From positions 9,206 through 16,991 of the forward strand of contig PLRZ01000676.1 of assembly GCA_003164075.1 (NCBI GenBank): 7,786 nt of DNA. The letters run 5' to 3'. Positions 6,052 to 7,786 of the stretch are shown here, in pieces (within the stretch, counting starts at the first letter, position 1; every line of letters begins with the position of its first letter). Source of the DNA: Bryobacterales bacterium (GTDB taxonomy: Bacteria; Acidobacteriota; Terriglobia; Bryobacterales; Bryobacteraceae). Made by a program: the position numbers and the translations under genes. Under the pieces are notes generated by a model that worked only from the letters and a program-made list of their open reading frames with translations, ran no database searches and was not told where the DNA came from.

Positions 6052-7345
6052 TAGCTGCGGATGCTCCCACTTCGGTACGAGTCTTTTGATATGCCTCAAA
6101 CTCCTGCATGACGTCGGCATACAGCACGGCGGCGAGGCGGTGGTAACCGGCGGAGGTGAAGTGCACGAAGTCCGCCTGGGCCAAGCCGGCGTATACCCAG
6201 TCGCGCATGGCGCCCTTGCCGCCCATGCGGCCGCGCGTATCCCAGAAAGCCGCGCCGTGTTCCCGGCAGGCGGCCTGCTGCGCATCGACGATCTTATCGA
6301 TCCCGTCCACCACCTGCCATCGGCCGTGCACATAGCGCCAGCGGTCGCCGGGACCTACTACTAAGATAGAGGCGGTAGGAACGTCGCGGCGGAGGCGGTC
6401 TAAGAGGTCTCCGAACATAGCGCCATAACTGTCCGCTTCCCAATTCGAGTCGGTAGCTTCGTTAGTGCCGTAGGCTAACACGATCAGTCCCGGATTGCGG
6501 TGTTGCAAGTAAGTGGCCGTCATGCCCTCGTTCCAATGTTCGATGACCGCGGCCTCGGCGCCGTTGAGTCCCAGGGCTTCGTAGGTGACACCGGCGTTCC
6601 GGTCGGCGGCCCATCCGAAAAGGCGGACGGGACGGGAATCGAGAGTAAGTAGCTTGAAGCGGTGCTCGCCGGGAGAGATATCGTAGGCGGTGTAGCCGGG
6701 GCCCAAATCGCCATCGGTGGAGATCTGGTCGACGGGCTGTTCGTTGTCGTAGAGTTCCATGGCGCCGCCGCCGGGCTGGAGCAGGTACTCGATTTCGAGA
6801 TGGTCGCACTCGGCGTCGAGATAGACCGACTGGCCGCGGACGGAGGACAGGATGCTGACGCCGCCCAGCCCGTAGTAGCCGTCGCCCGCGCCGCTGCGTC
6901 CGCCGTAGGAATGCCAGAGGGTGGATGCGCCGCCGCGGGCATCGAAGCGGCGATAGCCGAGGAATGGGCGGCCGGCCACGGAGAAGCCGGAGCCGCCGTC
7001 GCCGAACTTTCCCTTGAACAGATCGCGGAGTCCGCCGGTCCATTCGTCGGCGGCCGTGTGGGAGTCGCCGAAGTGCATCATGTGGACGGTTTTGGGATCC
7101 TGTCCGGCGCTCATGCGGGTGAGTTGCTCGAAGACCGGGATCAGGGCGCCGGGCTGAAAGAGGGTAGTGCCGGCGGAGGTTTCCAGGTACTGCTCCACCC
7201 TGGCGGCGGAGGCGGCGCGCGCGGCGACGGTGATGCGGGTGACGGGAGTGGGCTTGGTTTTCTTCTTCCTGGTGGTGGTGGTCTGAAAGGAGAAGGCGGT
7301 TCCGGCCAGGCAGAACAGAGCGATTGTACGCACCCAGAGTCCCAT
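6026..7345 (-). CDS. Secreted SGNH/GDSL-type hydrolase or O-acyltransferase with internal beta-rich insertion
   Basis: SGNH proteins are Ser-His esterases or acyltransferases. This 439-residue protein begins with a signal peptide (R6, hydrophobic 7-20, likely cut near FS/FQ), then a Lys/Thr/Pro-rich linker. Block I is HFGDSHTAAD with nucleophile S95. Block II is LGLNGA (259-263). Block III is YGTNEA with N295. Block V is ADFVHFTSAGYH with D392 and H395. Residues about 120-250, between blocks I and II, are Gly- and beta-rich and probably form an inserted carbohydrate-binding-like domain, as in Ape1/Pat-type peptidoglycan O-acetyl esterases and transferases. A polar tail (421-439) extends past the domain. 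It is thus an exported enzyme acting on acyl-decorated glycan in the periplasm or at the surface. It lies between another SGNH gene and the carrier protein, which argues for acyl transfer over simple hydrolysis. No good Shine-Dalgarno sequence precedes the ATG, but the signal peptide supports this start. Confidence 0.88.
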   Translation of the reverse strand: MGLWVRTIALFCLAGTAFSFQTTTTRKKKTKPTPVTRITVAARAASAARVEQYLETSAGTTLFQPGALIPVFEQLTRMSAGQDPKTVHMMHFGDSHTAADEWTGGLRDLFKGKFGDGGSGFSVAGRPFLGYRRFDARGGASTLWHSYGGRSGAGDGYYGLGGVSILSSVRGQSVYLDAECDHLEIEYLLQPGGGAMELYDNEQPVDQISTDGDLGPGYTAYDISPGEHRFKLLTLDSRPVRLFGWAADRNAGVTYEALGLNGAEAAVIEHWNEGMTATYLQHRNPGLIVLAYGTNEATDSNWEADSYGAMFGDLLDRLRRDVPTASILVVGPGDRWRYVHGRWQVVDGIDKIVDAQQAACREHGAAFWDTRGRMGGKGAMRDWVYAGLAQADFVHFTSAGYHRLAAVLYADVMQEFEAYQKTRTEVGASAANGHADKDR

Positions 7346-7368
7346 CGTAATTACCAGGGTATCAGGTT

Positions 7369-7462
7369 GGGCTATTTCGGGGACAGGCTACATAACCTCG
7401 AAACTCCAAGCCGCTCGCCGATTTGTATTTCGAGGTTATGTAGCCTGTCCCCGAAATAGCCC
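7369..7462. repeat. Perfect 35-bp inverted repeat (REPIN-like hairpin)
   Basis: Positions 7369-7403 and 7428-7462 are exact reverse complements, 35 of 35, separated by a 24-nt loop. The stem includes ggggacaggctacataacc, resembling the 'ggggacaggctac' type of palindromic extragenic unit that I recall being associated with REP-associated (Y1/IS200-like) transposases; that link is memory, not a search. The right arm abuts the TGA of the upstream SGNH gene (7463-7465) with no gap, as REP elements often sit just after genes. There is no T-tract on either side, so it is not a standard terminator, though such a stem could stabilise the upstream message or lower readthrough into the next gene. Confidence 0.9.
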
Positions 7463-7786
7463 TCAGTCCCCGTGCCTTCGGAACTGGCGAAGTTTGTAGT
7501 GATTCAGACCGGCCGCCAGTTCGCGGGCGAAGATGACGGCGATCATCTTGCCGCCGGCGGGGAAGGGATGGATCAGGTCGGCCGAGACCAGACGCGGCTG
7601 GCCGGTATACCAGCGGGCCATGGTGCCATCGCCGCCCATGGCGCGGAACGTGTCAAAGAACCCGCAGCCCGTCTCCCGCGCGACACGCCGCTGGATCTCG
7701 ACCAGGCGCGGAATGGTGGGCATGGTTTCGATACCGGCGCCGGAGTGCTGGCCGCGGTCCATGGGGCTCATGATCAGAATGGAGGT
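7463..7786 (-). CDS. SGNH-type hydrolase-like protein, C-terminal part, 5' end outside the window
   Basis: The frame is open to the window edge; the last five in-window codons (7772-7786, reading TSILI) continue into MSPMDRGQHSG, so the ATG at 7769-7771 is internal and not the true start. The strand-then-loop TSILIMSPMDRG matches ASILVVGPGDRW of the neighbouring SGNH protein. A second shared stretch is GCGFFDTFRAMGGDGTMARWY against GAAFWDTRGRMGGKGAMRDWV. Block V is SADLIHPFPAGGKMIA, with the catalytic Asp and His in DLIH. The two genes are therefore divergent members of one family in tandem. SGNH proteins with this block V are often found beside membrane-bound O-acyltransferases in glycan acylation loci, so it may be the AlgJ/DltD-like partner. 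The catalytic serine block and any signal peptide or TM anchor are outside the window. The stop TGA touches the 35-bp inverted repeat directly. Confidence 0.85.
   Translation of the reverse strand, partial: TSILIMSPMDRGQHSGAGIETMPTIPRLVEIQRRVARETGCGFFDTFRAMGGDGTMARWYTGQPRLVSADLIHPFPAGGKMIAVIFARELAAGLNHYKLRQFRRHGD

Noticed and set aside
6052..6333. Upstream extension of the acyl carrier protein to 171 residues
   Set aside because: The extra residues come from the SGNH gene in another frame and have no fold; the carrier domain starts at the ATG at 6051.
6662..7459. Plus-strand 265-codon open frame
   Set aside because: It is antisense to the SGNH gene and its end is formed by the inverted repeat; its Gly/Ala/Glu-rich composition is a typical shadow.
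7369..7462. Intrinsic terminator
   Set aside because: The stem is very stable, but no T-tract follows it in either direction and related cotranscribed genes lie on both sides.

Overview
The window is GC-rich, protein-dense DNA that most resembles an Acidobacteriota genome of the Solibacter/Bryobacter type. The evidence is a large duplicated MacB/FtsX-type permease without a linked ATPase (the 'acidobacterial duplicated orphan permease' pattern), the GroEL tail and the dispersed palindromic intergenic repeats. This is a judgement from gene style; no database search was possible.

Layout. Positions 1-414 (+) are the 3' end of groEL, closed by a very strong GAAA-loop terminator (452-490). Then comes the first copy of a dispersed palindromic repeat (514-632). 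On the minus strand lie a VapC-like PIN-domain toxin (814-1215) and an unrecognised 60-residue protein (1212-1394) coupled to it by an ATGA overlap. A gene-free stretch (1395-2071) carries the most complete repeat copy (1751-1965), which has 17-bp terminal inverted repeats and a nested 31-bp inverted repeat. An 807-residue permease fills 2072-4495 (-), and a half copy of the repeat (4542-4649) lies upstream of it.

The right-hand third (4883-7786, all minus strand) is a compact gene cluster. In transcription order it holds the C-terminus of one SGNH-type protein (cut by the window edge), a 35-bp perfect inverted repeat directly after its stop codon, a secreted SGNH/GDSL protein with a beta-rich insertion, an acyl carrier protein, and a KAS III (FabH-like) protein. 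The second SGNH gene overlaps the carrier gene by 26 bp, and the KAS III gene starts 2 nt after the carrier stop.

The KAS III-like protein keeps the catalytic His and Asn and the surrounding FabH motifs, but has serine where the nucleophilic cysteine should be. My inference is that the cluster loads an acyl group on the carrier protein and delivers it to a glycan or other envelope polymer, in the manner of Dlt, Pat or Alg O-acylation systems, with the Ser-type KAS III acting as an acyltransferase rather than a condensing enzyme. A membrane-bound O-acyltransferase is predicted just outside the window, beyond position 7786. This cluster and the three-state repeat family are the most interesting content.
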